64,000 nucleotides of DNA. It comes from Larix kaempferi. Its lineage: Eukaryota > Streptophyta > Pinopsida > Pinales > Pinaceae. The notes below the pieces were generated by a model. It saw only the letters and a program-made list of their open reading frames with translations, searched no databases and was not told where the DNA came from. The stretch is from assembly GCA_027924585.1 (NCBI GenBank), contig BSBM01001138.1, positions 13,511,001 to 13,575,000 on the forward strand, given 5' to 3'. Shown here piece by piece: positions 1-12,074 of the stretch (positions are counted from its first letter, which is position 1; each line of letters opens with the position of its first letter). The position numbers and the translations under genes are program-made.

Positions 1-3000
1 GCTTTCAATTGTTTAGTTGCTTCATATATGCAGTCAATTAAGCTCAAAATTAGCTTTGGAGAATGTAAATAATTTCATTGTGCTGTGCACTAAAAAAAAG
101 CTTATGTGAGATATTATTTTCAAGTTGTGAGCGATTTATGTAAATGAGACCATTTGAATTACTGATTTGCATCAGATTAAAGAGCACATAAAATTGTAAA
201 TACCAGCTAATTTGCTTTTACAAAAAGTACATCAGAAAGCTAAATGTCTACAACATGAAAATCCGTGATATATGTATAAATTAGGAAAAAATAAAATGTG
301 CAGTCCTAAATATTTACAGTTTGTGAAAAAATATGAATGACAGAAAAATAAAAGAACAAATCTGAATGATAAAAGAATGAAATAAGGACACGGGTATGCC
401 CAAATTTTTATTATTATTAATGACATGAAATTTAACAGTGGTAAGTACAAACACACGCGATCGGTTTTAGACCCCTAAGGACAAGAGGTTTCCCCAACCC
501 TATGTTGCTCTCAACGTTCCAGGATCAGTTAGGTGAAACTAATAAAGTGTGAGCACCCCACGCTCAGATTGTCATGAAGGATGTAACTTGAACGTATGAA
601 GACGTAAGTATTAAAAATATACAAAAAATATATTAAAAAAATTGCAGAATAACAAAGCATATTTTTTATAGAAGGACGCTCTTCCTTCACCCTAATGGAT
701 GAACCTAGAAGTAGAATTAACTACCATCCCCACATTGTTAGGCTCTTGGACAATTGCATATGAAGGGAAATAAGTAAGGAACCTAGTAGTACCTACTCCT
801 TACCTCTGATATGATTGATCCTTTTTCACTATCCTCTTCCCCTCATTTTTAAATATGTTTGAAGGGTAGCTAAAATGTTATCTTTGGAAGGAGCTCAAAT
901 GTTGCAAAAATGCTTGGTGCTTGGTGAACAAAAGAGAATCATAGATTTAGAATTTCAAAGGTTTTTTTATTCTAGCGTATGGTATTTAGGAACCATCATT
1001 GTCATTCGTGCATTGCAAGTTCTATCCATTCTTGTCCCGACTTCTTATTTGGGTTGTGAAAATTTGTGTGGATATGACTACTAACCCTCCCAAAAAATTA
1101 TTATTACCACGACCAATGAACAATGATTTTTTTACAACATTTATAACCCCTTTTGAAAGTGCATCTTGTATATAAGGTTTCATGACAGTTTTTTACTGCT
1201 CTCTATCCGAAAATCCTCGTATGTAATCTGAAAATAGAAATAAAAGGGCAATCCATGAGAATCATAGATGCTAGAGATTTTCTCTGAATGATCTTCACAT
1301 AATCATCCCCAAGGCATTTGATTTACAAGATTAATATTGCAAATACAAACATAACAAGGAAAGAAAAATTGTGTGCTCCAATCTCCTCCCGAGGATTGGT
1401 CCTATACGTTTCATTTTTTGATAATGCACTATCGTAGTTATGTTCAAAATAATACCTATTTCTAAAGGATCATTGCCAAGTACTATTTTATTTAGATATT
1501 GCAATGCTTCCTTTGACATTGTAAATGTGCTGAAACAATACCGGTCAAGAGCCATCTAGAAAAGAATCCTTTGGAAAGGAAATAAAATTTCCCAAATCAT
1601 TATTCACAAGAATATCTAGCCCTGTAATCATTATGAAATCTAATATGACTGCTTGACTCCCTCCAAAATCATTGATTCTTCAGGAGAAACTTCCACCTCT
1701 TGTTTTAACACATGAACCTCTGTGTTTAATACTAGCCTACCAATTTATTTGTTCGCTGTCAGAATATGTTGAGTGCATGCATGTGGCTCCCTACCTAGTC
1801 ATATTTCTCTTCCATGCCTTGCAAGCTCTCGACACCTCTATTTTTTATTCTAGTGGATTCACTTATCACCACCTGTGCCAAAATAACTACGGGTACAAAG
1901 TAATAAGAACAAAACAAGCGCACATTCCCTCCTCGCATATATAGATACAAATTTAGGTAAAGTTGGCCAAAGGAGAGAAACACCAAAGTAGGAAAAGTAA
2001 GAGAAAATACAGTTGAAATCATCGTTGATAACTTCTAAAAATTCATATAATATACAAGGGTGAACTTATTAATTCGTTACGCGAATGATTATTCATTCAA
2101 GAAGGAAAGATGCATGTGGAACCACCTTAATCAATTATCTTAAAAGGGGGAATGGAACGTGTATGGAGGTTAACCGTTGCATGTCGTCTTCTTTGTATGC
2201 AGTGTTTTTTTATTGAGTGGCCATCGAATTTCAGGTTGCTTCTGTGCATGTCCAAATTCCGCCATTATTCGCCACCTACACTTGGTTTTGTGTGATGTTT
2301 TCCCTCGACTTGCCACTGTAAAACATTTTCTTGAACACTTCCTTTTTGTCGATGTTTTTGTTTGGTATTCTAGGGTTTGCGCTACCATCTCGAATGTTTC
2401 TGGCCTGCCCGTGCACTTGTTGATGCAGGCAATACATGGTTATGTTTTCACCGCTCCTCCCAATGGTCAGGTTAGATTCGTTCAAGTTACGGTCATTTAT
2501 GGTTGTTCATTGGCCACCTTTTAATGCTAAACTATATCTATTTGGGCTAACCATTGTGACCACTATGTCTGTTGACTGCTAGGATTTCCTCCTTCGTTGC
2601 TAATATTTTTGTGTGTCTATTTATTTCCTGTCGTTACATGGTTTGCAGATGATAAAAGGAAACTTTTCCATCGATATAATTCCATCCAACTCTTTTCTAG
2701 TCATTCTACCGTCCTCTCGACCATCTGTGTGACAAGTGTACAAACTCTTTTCACACCCATCATCTCTATGTTGTTAATATGACGTTTTGTCAGTTTCATT
2801 CCATTCCCAATCGTGCCTTACGATCTGACATGCCAAAGCTTATATCTTACCCAGACAGACACTGCTGCTGGTAAACTATTAGTTGGATCTATATTTCTCT
2901 TGAGTACCCTTGATGAATTTTATCTAGATTAATAATATTTTGAAAAGAAAAACTTTCCATCGATTTTAACATTATCTTGAATGGTCATTGCTTGGTATTC

Positions 3001-6000
3001 AAAATTGAGAGGGCTTGCATTGTATTTTTTAGTGTAGGTAGAGTCGATCTGAGCATTGAATCAAAAGGACGCCTGTTAACTGAAACCACCTTTGTGAAGA
3101 ATGAATAACAATATCACACATCGGCATTGTCTTGGTAAGTGGAATATTGTCGAACCATGACATATTCACCACTGAATCCCTCTTGTAATTCAGAATGATT
3201 ATTGTTAAGTCAAGTCATTAAAACAAGGACTCGGAGCATTCTTAAAAGGAAACACATTAATAGAATATAACCCGTCTATCTTGGGTATTCTTTAACGTGG
3301 CTACATGATACATGAAAGATGTACCTCATTACCAAAATATAAAGTAGAAATTTGATGTTCTACAAAATTGCCCATGAATGTACTTATAGGGCAAAAACCT
3401 TCTATCTTTGGAGTTAATGGAAATGAAGCCTCTTTTTATTTAGTTGCAACTTTGACGAGCGAGGCTAGAGGGAGAACATGTTTTATTTTCTTTATGATAA
3501 ATAATAATGGGACCATCTTGTAAGGGGTAAATAGGATGGTTGATTATTATTATCTGTTGTTAGGGAAATTTTCCTATAGCTGGGGTGAGACTACCAACGT
3601 ATTCATGGGGTAAAAGATAAATCTAAATTTCTTCAAGTACAATTATTAAGAAAAGAGTTTAGGGTTTGAGAGAATGTGTACCTTATTTAGAAGGTTGATC
3701 TAGGCCTCTCTTCTTGCTCTCCAATGCAACAACCTAAAAAAACATTCCAAAAGACCTTCCTCAAACCAACTTGACTACAAATAAAAGATTGACATTGACA
3801 AGATCATAAAACATCAAATTGTAATCAAATATGAAACCTACATGAAAAAAGGTATTTGGAAAGGGAAGAATGTCCAATATTTATTAATAAATGAATCAAG
3901 TACATCAAATTACCTTCCTTCAAGCATGGCAATTCATGAAACCAATATTCAAGGTCTCCTGCTCCTCTCCTCCAAGGATCCTGACCTTTGATCAGATGTG
4001 CTAGGGTTTATAGACAACTAGGGCACAAGTGAGGGGGATGTGACTCCCAATTCCTCCAACTTAACATTAAAATGGGCTTGAGTCCCATTCATGGTCCCCT
4101 CTCCCTATCTTATATAGAAAGTGAAGAAGGTAGGTTCAAGGAGGAAGTAGTTACAACTGGAAGAGGAGGTTCCAAAAATACCTGAACCGCCCATTTTTCG
4201 AGATTTTATATTTTTTTTAGTATTTCTGAGGTACTCTCTACTTTATAATGGACAAAAAGCGGGTGAATCGTGAGTTTACCATGTTCAATCTGCGTTTTTT
4301 GTGGAAAAATGGTGAAAACAACCATTTCTGAAGGTTTTCAAGAAACGTTTTGGTCTCCAAAATTGTTCCTAAGGTTCCTAACTATCGAATAGTCCATGAA
4401 TAAGTTAAATCCATCCTTCCAAAGTTCCAAATATGGATCTTCATTCCCAAATGTCCTTTTGTGTGACTCGCAATAATCTCAAGAAATGTCGTCATACAAA
4501 TGTCGTCATGCTACCAATAGATGTAAGTGTCGTCACAGACGGATAAGTGCCAAATTTGGCAATAAAATATGCCCCCTAATGTATGAGGTCAGAAGGTAAA
4601 CGATGGAAAAAATAAATTATAAATAATAAAGATTTGGATCATGGAGTGGGAGAAACTAGAGAAACCAAGAATTGTAAGCTCAAATGAAGTACCTGAAAGA
4701 AACAAAAATGTTAGACAATCTCATCTCTAGGATAAATGTCCTTGTTCAAATAGTGGAACATGACCTCCAAAAGGATACAATGATGATACAATATAGAAGT
4801 ATAACTAATGCATATATCATGGCCACTAGAATACAAGCGTGGATTCATGAGAAACATAAGTGTGAACATAGCCACAAAAATACAAAGGTGGATCTATGTC
4901 AAAACTGGAGAACATATCCATAATGAACAAACTGGATCTATGTATCATCAAGAGCGGAAATGAGTATGGTTCATTCTTGCGCAACTTGGGAAATAAAAAA
5001 ATATGTTGATGTTATTATAATGCCAAGGTCTTCAATCCAAACCATCTCAAGGTATGAATCCTATCCATGTGAATAAAGGAGTTGATGTCAGACATGGAGG
5101 ACACCGTTTGATTACTGGTCATTAATGTAAACTATTAAAAACGCGAGGGAACCCACCAATGATGAAAATGGGACCCAATGTACCTATTACATTATTAGAA
5201 GTGTGAATAATAGATATTGAAGTCGAACACTTGAAGAATCCATTGAGTAAGAGACATTGACATATTCCCATAACTCAATGGTGAGGGAAATTTCTGCTTA
5301 TGAGTGCAATACCCAAGGTACTACTGAAAAAACTCTAAACTTCATTCCCAGAGAAATATGAGTTGAAGTCGATCAGAAGAAGTCCGCTGGAAGGGAGGAC
5401 TTAAGGCATCCTCCCTCATCCAGCATGAGGAATAATCAAAGGTTTATCTGATTTGGAGTAGGACTGAGTACATGATGAAACATACTAACACCAAGGAATG
5501 GCCGACACATGAGGTCAAGGCAATTGCAGAATGGCCGACACAGGTTTTATCCTTGAATAGTGAGCACATCACATTAGTGACTTGGCCAGCTTTTAACACA
5601 AAGGGATCGTGATATAAATCTGCAATGTAAGAAACATTAACAGATTCTCCATATGACTGGAAGAGTAACCAATCAGAGGAGTAAAAAGTATGATATTCGG
5701 TTTATCCTATGGAAAAAAATAGAATTCAACTTGTTTGATAGACTCAAAACATGTGCTTTGTTCAAGGACGTAAATGAATTGTTGGCATTATGTTGAAAGA
5801 AATTTAACACTCTTCCCTTACCTTTTCTCCTTTTAGGTTCCTTTTTCATTTTTTAACAAGCTTGACAAAGAACTAAAGCATGCTCGATAAGGATCCAACC
5901 ATGTATAGTTTTATGAGGCCATGGGAGGGAAACTCAAGAATTTCTTCATTGTTTTATGAGTTTTAAGAAAATATAGACTAATATTCGATAAAGTACTGAT

Positions 6001-6019
6001 CCGTGGATTTTAATATCGA

Positions 6020-6165
6020 GCATGGATTTGTTCATGCTCGCTGGTGTTTTCATATTTAAATATTTTGAAAAACTTAAACAAGAAATCTATACACCCTCTC
6101 ATGGATTTCACATCGAGCCCAAGTTGGTAGATGCTCGTAGGTGTTTTCATATTTCAAGAGTCTTA
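6020..6165. repeat. Imperfect ~100-bp direct repeat, two copies
   Basis: Two similar stretches share a phrase meaning roughly 'atgctcg(c/t)(t/a)ggtgttttcatattt', near 6,037 and near 6,131. They lie upstream of the ~50-bp array and share the 'atgctcg' word with it, so the whole 6.0-6.6 kb stretch may be one decayed satellite. Confidence 0.4.
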
Positions 6166-6497
6166 AAATCCTAAAGAAGACTCCAAAGGGTCCTTTTTCG
6201 TGAAATTAGTCTCCTCGCCCAAAAAAGGGTAAAACAATACGAGAGAGAACTCTTCTAGTCATAGTGAACTAGAGTATTCATTTTTTCGTAAATAATCCAC
6301 AAAGGTCTGGAAAAGGGTTGAACTTATACCTAAGTGGATGTCCCTTCAAATCCTTTAACGAGTCTGAAGTGAACAAGTATACTCGACAATATTGTCAATT
6401 TTAAGGATTCTAGCAAGAGCACAAAGAGGACTCCATAAAAATATTTTCCGTAAAGGTTTAACGAGCCCGGAAAAGTAAACTCATGACCTCTTTACTG

Positions 6498-6640
6498 TTT
6501 TTAATGATCTCAAAGGAGATATGAAATAATTCTCATAGCCTCATTATTTTTAATGAGCTCGAAGGAAATGTGGAAGAATGCTCGTAGCCTCCGTACTGTT
6601 TTTAACGAGCTCGAAGGAAGGGTGGAAGAATGCTCGTAAT
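6498..6640. repeat. ~50-bp tandem repeat, three copies
   Basis: Three units begin with a T-run followed by aatgatctc, aatgagctc or aacgagctc, at about 6,498, 6,547 and 6,599. Each continues into a purine-rich 'gaagga..gtggaagaatgctcgta' stretch. Spacing is 49 and 52 bp. Units 2 and 3 are more alike than unit 1. Confidence 0.7.
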
Positions 6641-7385
6641 GGGAGGAAACGAGTGTCAGGGGCATGCAAGACTAGTTCCAAACACATGGAAAAAAGATAT
6701 GCATAATGAAGGGAACATGAGAAAGATAAGGACACTTAGGGTGTGTCCTCCGAGTAAAAGGTGTCAAATCACAAAGGCAAAGTGATACATGGCTTAACGT
6801 AAATGAGATCATAGATGGAGGATTATATAACGAGGCTTATATCATGGAAGTCAACATCAGGATCATAAATGCAAGAAGGATCAAAGTGAATGGATATGCG
6901 ACTTAAATAAAAAATGGGAGCCTTATAAGGAATAGATAGAAATATATGAGGAAGAAATACATGAGACTTCTTCTCAAAGTCATGGTAAAACTAGAAAGGC
7001 TCTCGAGCCTATGATAAAATCTCAGCATGGGCACCAAAATGGCATAAGAGTGCTCACTAGGATGACCCATGTTAGGTAGGTTTTGTTGTTGGACTAGTGC
7101 AGAATGCATATAGAGATGGATAACACACCAATATCCAACAGGTTCAACGTTATGGTGAATTCGGATAACATAAGGTTCAAATGCATCATAACAGCGAGGA
7201 GGCCTAAACCTATATGCAAGGTGTAGAATATACCTGGCATGATCGAACAAAATGTCAAAAAGGACCAGTAAGAAAGCATGAGTCCAACTAAGAATATTGT
7301 CTCTAAGAAATATTTGGAGGATCCTAAGCTAGTCGCTTGACTAGGCCCTCCGTTCAACGAATTCGTAGAACAGGTTGAACCATTG

Positions 7386-7690
7386 TGTTGGTTATTACAT
7401 GTCAAGTCAGTTAGTGAACCGACAGGTCATTATGTAACTGTTTGTAAACCATATATATAGGCTAGAGAGCCGGATACATGAACGACACTAAGACATTGTA
7501 ATGCACTTTTGTACTTATTCTGAGTAATATAAAGACTTGTTGACTCTACCTCTATTACTTATCTTGTGTTCATATCTATCTATTTGTTTGATTATTCTAT
7601 AACATGTATCACTGGTAACTATGCAATCCACTTGACTACAACATTGGTTCCATTACTGGTGATACATGCATAGCACGATAATATGCATGA
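7386..7690 (+). mobile_element. Decayed Ty1/copia-type LTR and primer-site remnant
   Basis: The stretch begins TGTTGGTTATTACATG, the usual style of plant copia LTRs. It carries a TATA-like run (catatatatag) near 7,450. At 7,698-7,709 it is followed by TGATATCAGAGC, one mismatch from the methionine-tRNA primer-binding sequence TGGTATCAGAGC. A short frame opens at about 7,722 and is soon broken by stops. The exact LTR end is unclear because several CA dinucleotides would fit. No second LTR was found, so this is a truncated or decayed copy. Confidence 0.45.
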
Positions 7691-7709
7691 TCAAATGATA
7701 TCAGAGCAC

Positions 7710-8230
7710 TAGATAAAGGAATGGTGGGAGAGAAAAATAACAAACTATCTGCAAAATTATGCTAGAAGAAACAAGTTGATTATCACTCAAGCAAGGGAGA
7801 AGTTCTTTTCTAAAACACATGAAAAGTTTGTTGAGTCCGTGATGTTCGCATTGAAGAATCTCTTGGATGAAAATACCAGCAAATGAACAAGATCAACAAT
7901 TTCTAACAAAACTAACCAGAGGAGGCCACACAAATTTATCTGAATGGTGCGAAAGAATTGCTGACGAGTTTGTGAAGAATGCGTGATTGAATAACGAGTG
8001 CATGTCAATAACCTGAAGCATAGGTTCTATAATGACCTTACCGAACAATTTCTTTGTTCTCTACTGACTCTTTTGTTCAAATTCTTGATAGGAAAGGGAG
8101 CAGTGCATATTGTTGAACCTCGTCCACTATTGTTACCACCACTCCTGAACACAAATTGGGAATAAAACCAAAGAAAGTGGGAAAAATTCGTGAAAGAGCG
8201 AGAGTGGGAATACTTACTGAGCAAATGAAT
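7710..8230 (+). pseudogene. Possible decayed gag-like internal region
   Basis: After the primer-like site there is a short plus-strand coding-like stretch starting ATGGTGGGAGAG, interrupted by stops and frame changes. A later piece reads roughly LTRGGHTNLSEWCERIADEF (7,912-7,974). I do not recognise a defined domain. Its position just after an LTR and primer site is the only reason to suggest gag. It could equally be unrelated sequence. Confidence 0.25.
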
Positions 8231-9004
8231 TGTTGCACCACCTTAGTTCTCTAAATATATTTGATAGAAAATTAGTAGATGAATAACATTCGATAGATGA
8301 AGAACACGATATGGCCAGCAGTGAGAAATATCAAAAATTCGACAAATATAGAATGATGATACATAGAAGGTTTTTCTAGTCAAAAATTTGATAGAAAATT
8401 TAGACATCAAAATTCCATTATGATCTTGTTTCGAGCATAGAAAACAATACCTTCATAAGTTTCAATCAATCCAAATCAAATGGATCAAAGCTCCAACTTC
8501 CTGCGTTACCAGAATCCACCTGAATCTTGCAATGAATCAAAAATTCAAATCGATCCAAACTCTTATATTACCAGAATTTGAAAAATGAAAATAAATTCGC
8601 TACATGATTAAACAGTTACTTCTTTGTGAAACGGCAGAGCAATCCATTCATTCAGAACCAAACTTGTTTGGGTTTTCCCATGGTAAATGCTTATAATTAC
8701 ATCACATATACAAAGCCAGACTTGGGTTGTAATAGATTTATAATTATTACATCACATAGAAAACAGATAGAGCCACCAAACACAAATACCGTTGGAACTG
8801 GCTATATTCATAATAGAGGGAGGACATTATCCTCTTCCGAATTGGAAAATATTTTCTCGGGTAATGCCAACTTTGAAATTGGAAAAGCTTCTGAATCCGA
8901 TAATGCTTTGTAAAACACCATTTTCTCATTCAATCTCTCTGATGGATTCCACGCAATTAGATATTTAAAACAATAAATGGTCTTCAGGCTTTCCTTAATG
9001 TTTG

Positions 9005-9580
9005 TCAAGCAATCTCCCAACCGAATCGCCAATCCGTCACATGGGAGAATTCCCAGGTGGCTGGCGAGCCAGGCTGGGGAGACTCCTTCATCACGGCCCT
9101 AAATTCATGCTCTTGGGTTCCCACTTTCTCAACGGCTCTTAGAAACTCTGTCGCCTCTTCCGGCCGTAGGCCAACGATTCTCCCTCGAAGATCCTGCAGC
9201 CGAATCAACACCTCCTCCCTCAACTGCCAAGTGTCCATGAGTACCAGCCTTAGCGCCTCCCACACCACAGGGTTCTTCAAGTTCCTGAGAACTCCCTGCA
9301 GGCATTCGCATGTGACCATCAACATGTCTCCCAGCACCGCTAATTCCCTCAGCAGCTCCGTGTTTTCCAGAGCCGTGGTATTTTGATCCCTAGACCTCCA
9401 GTCCAAGAATTTCCCCAGGACCAGATACATGCAAAAGCATTGGTCGATGTATCTCGTGTAGCACCTCACCCAGGAGCACAACTGCCATGTCAGCACGGTG
9501 GACGTGTCGTTGAAACCGTCAAGATTGAGGTAACTGCGACCCCTAGTGAATGTGTCGACGCTAAGTTGGTCATGTAGCAT
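9005..9580 (-). pseudogene. ANTH-domain (clathrin assembly protein-like) fragment
   Basis: An intron-less minus frame of 191 codons has the pattern of the middle and C-terminal helices of plant ANTH-domain proteins (CALM/AP180 type), which bind phosphoinositides and clathrin at budding membranes. RGRSYLNLDGF followed by WVRCYTRYIDQ matches the family's 'RGTRLLN..F...WVR.YA.YLD' region. A leucine-rich stretch and a closing segment that fits the 'K..EEL..FY..CK' helix follow. The family's first ~90-100 residues, including the lipid-binding helix, are absent. An in-frame TGA lies just upstream, and no clathrin-box tail follows the stop. It is more GC-rich than its surroundings. The best reading is a truncated gene copy or retrocopy. 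A working short protein cannot be excluded. Confidence 0.6.
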
Positions 9581-9800
9581 ATCGACGGATCCGTTGTAGC
9601 ATCCAATTCAACTACTCCACCTATCCGTTGTAAATTTCAAATTAAAGGTTCCAAGATGGACTCATGGCAGACGGCGAATCCATTATAGCATCCAACCAAG
9701 CAATTCCACTACGTCACCTATGCCATATCAATTTTCCACTATGCCACCTATGCCATCATCAATTTTATCCAGATATTTCTATATTATCTGTCAATTTCAG
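9579..9800. repeat. Dispersed repeat, two adjoining partial copies
   Basis: A motif resembling 'gacggatccgttgtagcatccaa' followed by a 'cca.tac..cacctat' stretch occurs at 9,579-9,622. It occurs again, longer, at 9,654-9,785, ending in 'atcaattttatccagat'. A third related copy lies at 37,202-37,310, upstream of the ABC transporter. The first copy directly borders the truncated end of the ANTH fragment. The class is unknown; it may be a small non-autonomous element. Confidence 0.45.
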
Positions 9801-10143
9801 ATTAAAACATCTGAGTCAAATCGCACCCTGCTTGGTTGTAAAGTGGGAAATATGCTTTAAAACTCTGTAAGATCGAAGATTCCTATTCTCTGCTCCCTCC
9901 TCTAACATTATCGGCTGGGCCTAAGTTCGACATCCACAAGTCAAAAAGTACATCAGATATAAGAAGAAGATAAAACCAAAGATAATAAACCCAAAAAATA
10001 GTCTTCTTTTTCTACTGCATCCTTCTCTTCTTTAGCTACACACTTGTCTTGGAAAGCAGAGTGAATTGCTTGATGTACAAATGAGATAGGTTTCCTTCTT
10101 ATTTATACCTCCATTTTATATTTCCATGCTTTTCGGGTCTTCC

Positions 10144-10184
10144 TTTCTAGAACTTTTCGGGGGGGTTCCTTTCTAGAACTTTCT
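10144..10184 (+). promoter_or_regulatory. Heat-shock-element-like pair
   Basis: TTCTAGAACTTTC at 10,171-10,183 is a perfect three-part nTTCnnGAAnnTTCn arrangement. A second imperfect copy (TTCTAGAACTTTT) lies 26 bp upstream. Plant LTR promoters can carry such boxes. No gene start is visible nearby, so function is only a possibility. Confidence 0.25.
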
Positions 10185-10839
10185 GGGAGGTTCATGACCA
10201 TTCTTTTGTCACGAGGATACCTCATGACGCTACAACACAACACTCCATCTTAGCTAAGGAGGTATCATCATGGTGGAACACATATTCAGAGCATCACGAC
10301 TTATCTTGAACATTTTGTCATCATAAGAAAGGTCTTCTCACATCCATGTGGCTACGACCAACATGACACCCTCTATAAGCTACAACTCATGAGTCTCCCA
10401 ACCACATGGGCTACAACCCAAGGTTGCTGGGCACCAACCCAGTGACTCCAACACAACTTAGTCCATTGAGAAGTGTCATGCTTCAATTCAGTCCATCGAG
10501 GAGCGTAATATATCGACTCAACTCAGTCCATCGTGGAGGATCATAGAACTACCAACTTTCTCTCTCTCCCTCTCAAGGAGAGTCACATCATTCTCCCTGT
10601 CTTAGGAAGAATGTCTTACCGATGCTACAATCATCCCTCTCAATGAGTGAGGTATTATTCTTGCTTGTTCTCCTCGAACACATCTTGGGTTTCTTCAAAG
10701 GCTTCATGCCATTCAACTTGTCTTCAACAAATCATCTCAAGGAAACGTTGATCACGAGCTTGCTTCAGGTTGATGGTTTCAAGGTCTCTTAGTCAAGTCT
10801 CATGGCTAAATCCATGCACTTGCATGAGTGAGCATCTAG

Positions 10840-11300
10840 GGAATAATCTCCCCACCCCGTCACAGGGTTTCCGAGAGAAGGAATTGCCCCTCTCTGAGCA
10901 TTCTTAGAGACTAATATCTCCACCCCGTCACAGGATGTCCGAGAGAAGACACTGACCCATTCCGATTCCTCTTAGGGACTAATCTCTTTACCTTGTCACA
11001 GGATGTCCGAGAGAAGACATTGTCCCACTTGACCCACCCCTAGCCAAGTCTCATGGCCAACACTGGGGAAATGCTCGATGCTCAACCTCTAGGAGGATAG
11101 TGTGTGCCATTGAGGACTAATTTCCCACCTTGTCATAGTATGTCTGGAAGAAGGCACTGTCCTTCTCTGAGCTATGCACCCCTAGCCAAGTCATATGGAT
11201 AATACTAAGGGAATGCTTAATGCATCAACACTACTCATCATTCAATGACCAATCTCCCCACCCCATCACAGGGTGTCTGGGAGAAGATAGTGCCCTGTCA
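10840..11300. repeat. Imperfect phrase repeat, about five copies
   Basis: A phrase close to 'ctccaccccgtcacagg' followed by 'tgtccgagagaagacactg' recurs about five times at irregular spacing near 10,850, 10,920, 10,985, 11,130 and 11,255. A second phrase, 'cctagccaagtc.catgg', is interleaved near 11,040, 11,170 and 11,320. This is a degenerate minisatellite. Confidence 0.6.
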
Positions 11301-12074
11301 CCGGACCATTCACACCTAGCCAAATCACATGGCTAATACTGGGGGAATGCTCACTCGATGGTGCTAACATTCGTCTCCAAGCTCCTCACATCTTCGTTTG
11401 TGCTAGAGTGCCCTGCTCCCTCTGCATCTAAGTACCATGCTCCCTCTGCATTCGAGTATCTTTCTCCTATAAGCCTCCAGCTTCTGAGCATCCTAATCCC
11501 TCTCAAATATTGAATATCAATGGGATCTTCAAATCCATCACTTGTCCTCTTGCTGAACAACTATCACTTGTTCTTCAAAACAAGTCTCTTGTAGGTCATA
11601 GCACATGATCTTTCCCACAAGTCAAGTTCAGTTAATTAGTTACCAACATTGCATAATCTTGAAATTCAATCAAATCATATTTCAATGCAATATCAATCTT
11701 TTATGCATACATAGAACTTGTATAACATGTCAAATACTTATCTTTTATTTGTTTTGATGGCTCGTTTTGATTCTTTTTTTCTTGCAAAAATCTCTTTTAA
11801 TGAGTAGGCCCTCGCTCATGAGGACTATGAGCCTCCTTCTAGTAAGGCTGATCCAAAGTGTAGAAGGCTTCTCCAAACCTAGTGAGCCTCCTCCAAATAT
11901 CCAAGTGTTACCATCAAGTCTTCAACAATATGTGGGAGGATCCTTGCATGATCTCCCTAGTGCTAGCTCCAAGTCCACTTTTCAAATATTAAAGTAATAA
12001 TCTTAATTAAGAGCCTTTTTTTATGGATGACGCCTTTGTCTCCTTCACATGGCAACTTTCAAATAATAAATATT

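Larger units (their letters stand above)
1..7380. other. No recognisable gene; AT-rich intergenic DNA
   Basis: I see no open reading frame with a recognisable domain here. The longest frames are 60-115 codons and look like chance frames. Small local repeats are present, with the ~50-bp array at 6,498-6,640 the clearest. The sequence is probably old, decayed repeat DNA. Any gene here would have to be made of short exons that I could not recognise. Confidence 0.5.
9800..12070. other. Intergenic repeat-derived DNA without a recognisable gene
   Basis: No domain-bearing frame was found. The stretch contains two TTCTAGAACTTT-type boxes near 10.15 kb and a set of imperfect ~45-bp phrases at 10,840-11,300. 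It may be part of an old LTR or satellite, but no boundaries are visible. Confidence 0.4.

Noticed and set aside
2177-2524. 115-codon plus frame with Cys/Phe-rich sequence
   Set aside because: No recognisable domain, opposite frames are also open, and composition is that of the surrounding AT-rich DNA.
6903-7405. Overlapping minus frames of 115 and 103 codons
   Set aside because: Two different frames of the same stretch are open, there are no motifs, and they run into the LTR-like block at 7,386.
9057-9386. 109-codon plus frame antisense to the ANTH fragment
   Set aside because: Shadow frame. Only the minus strand shows family motifs.
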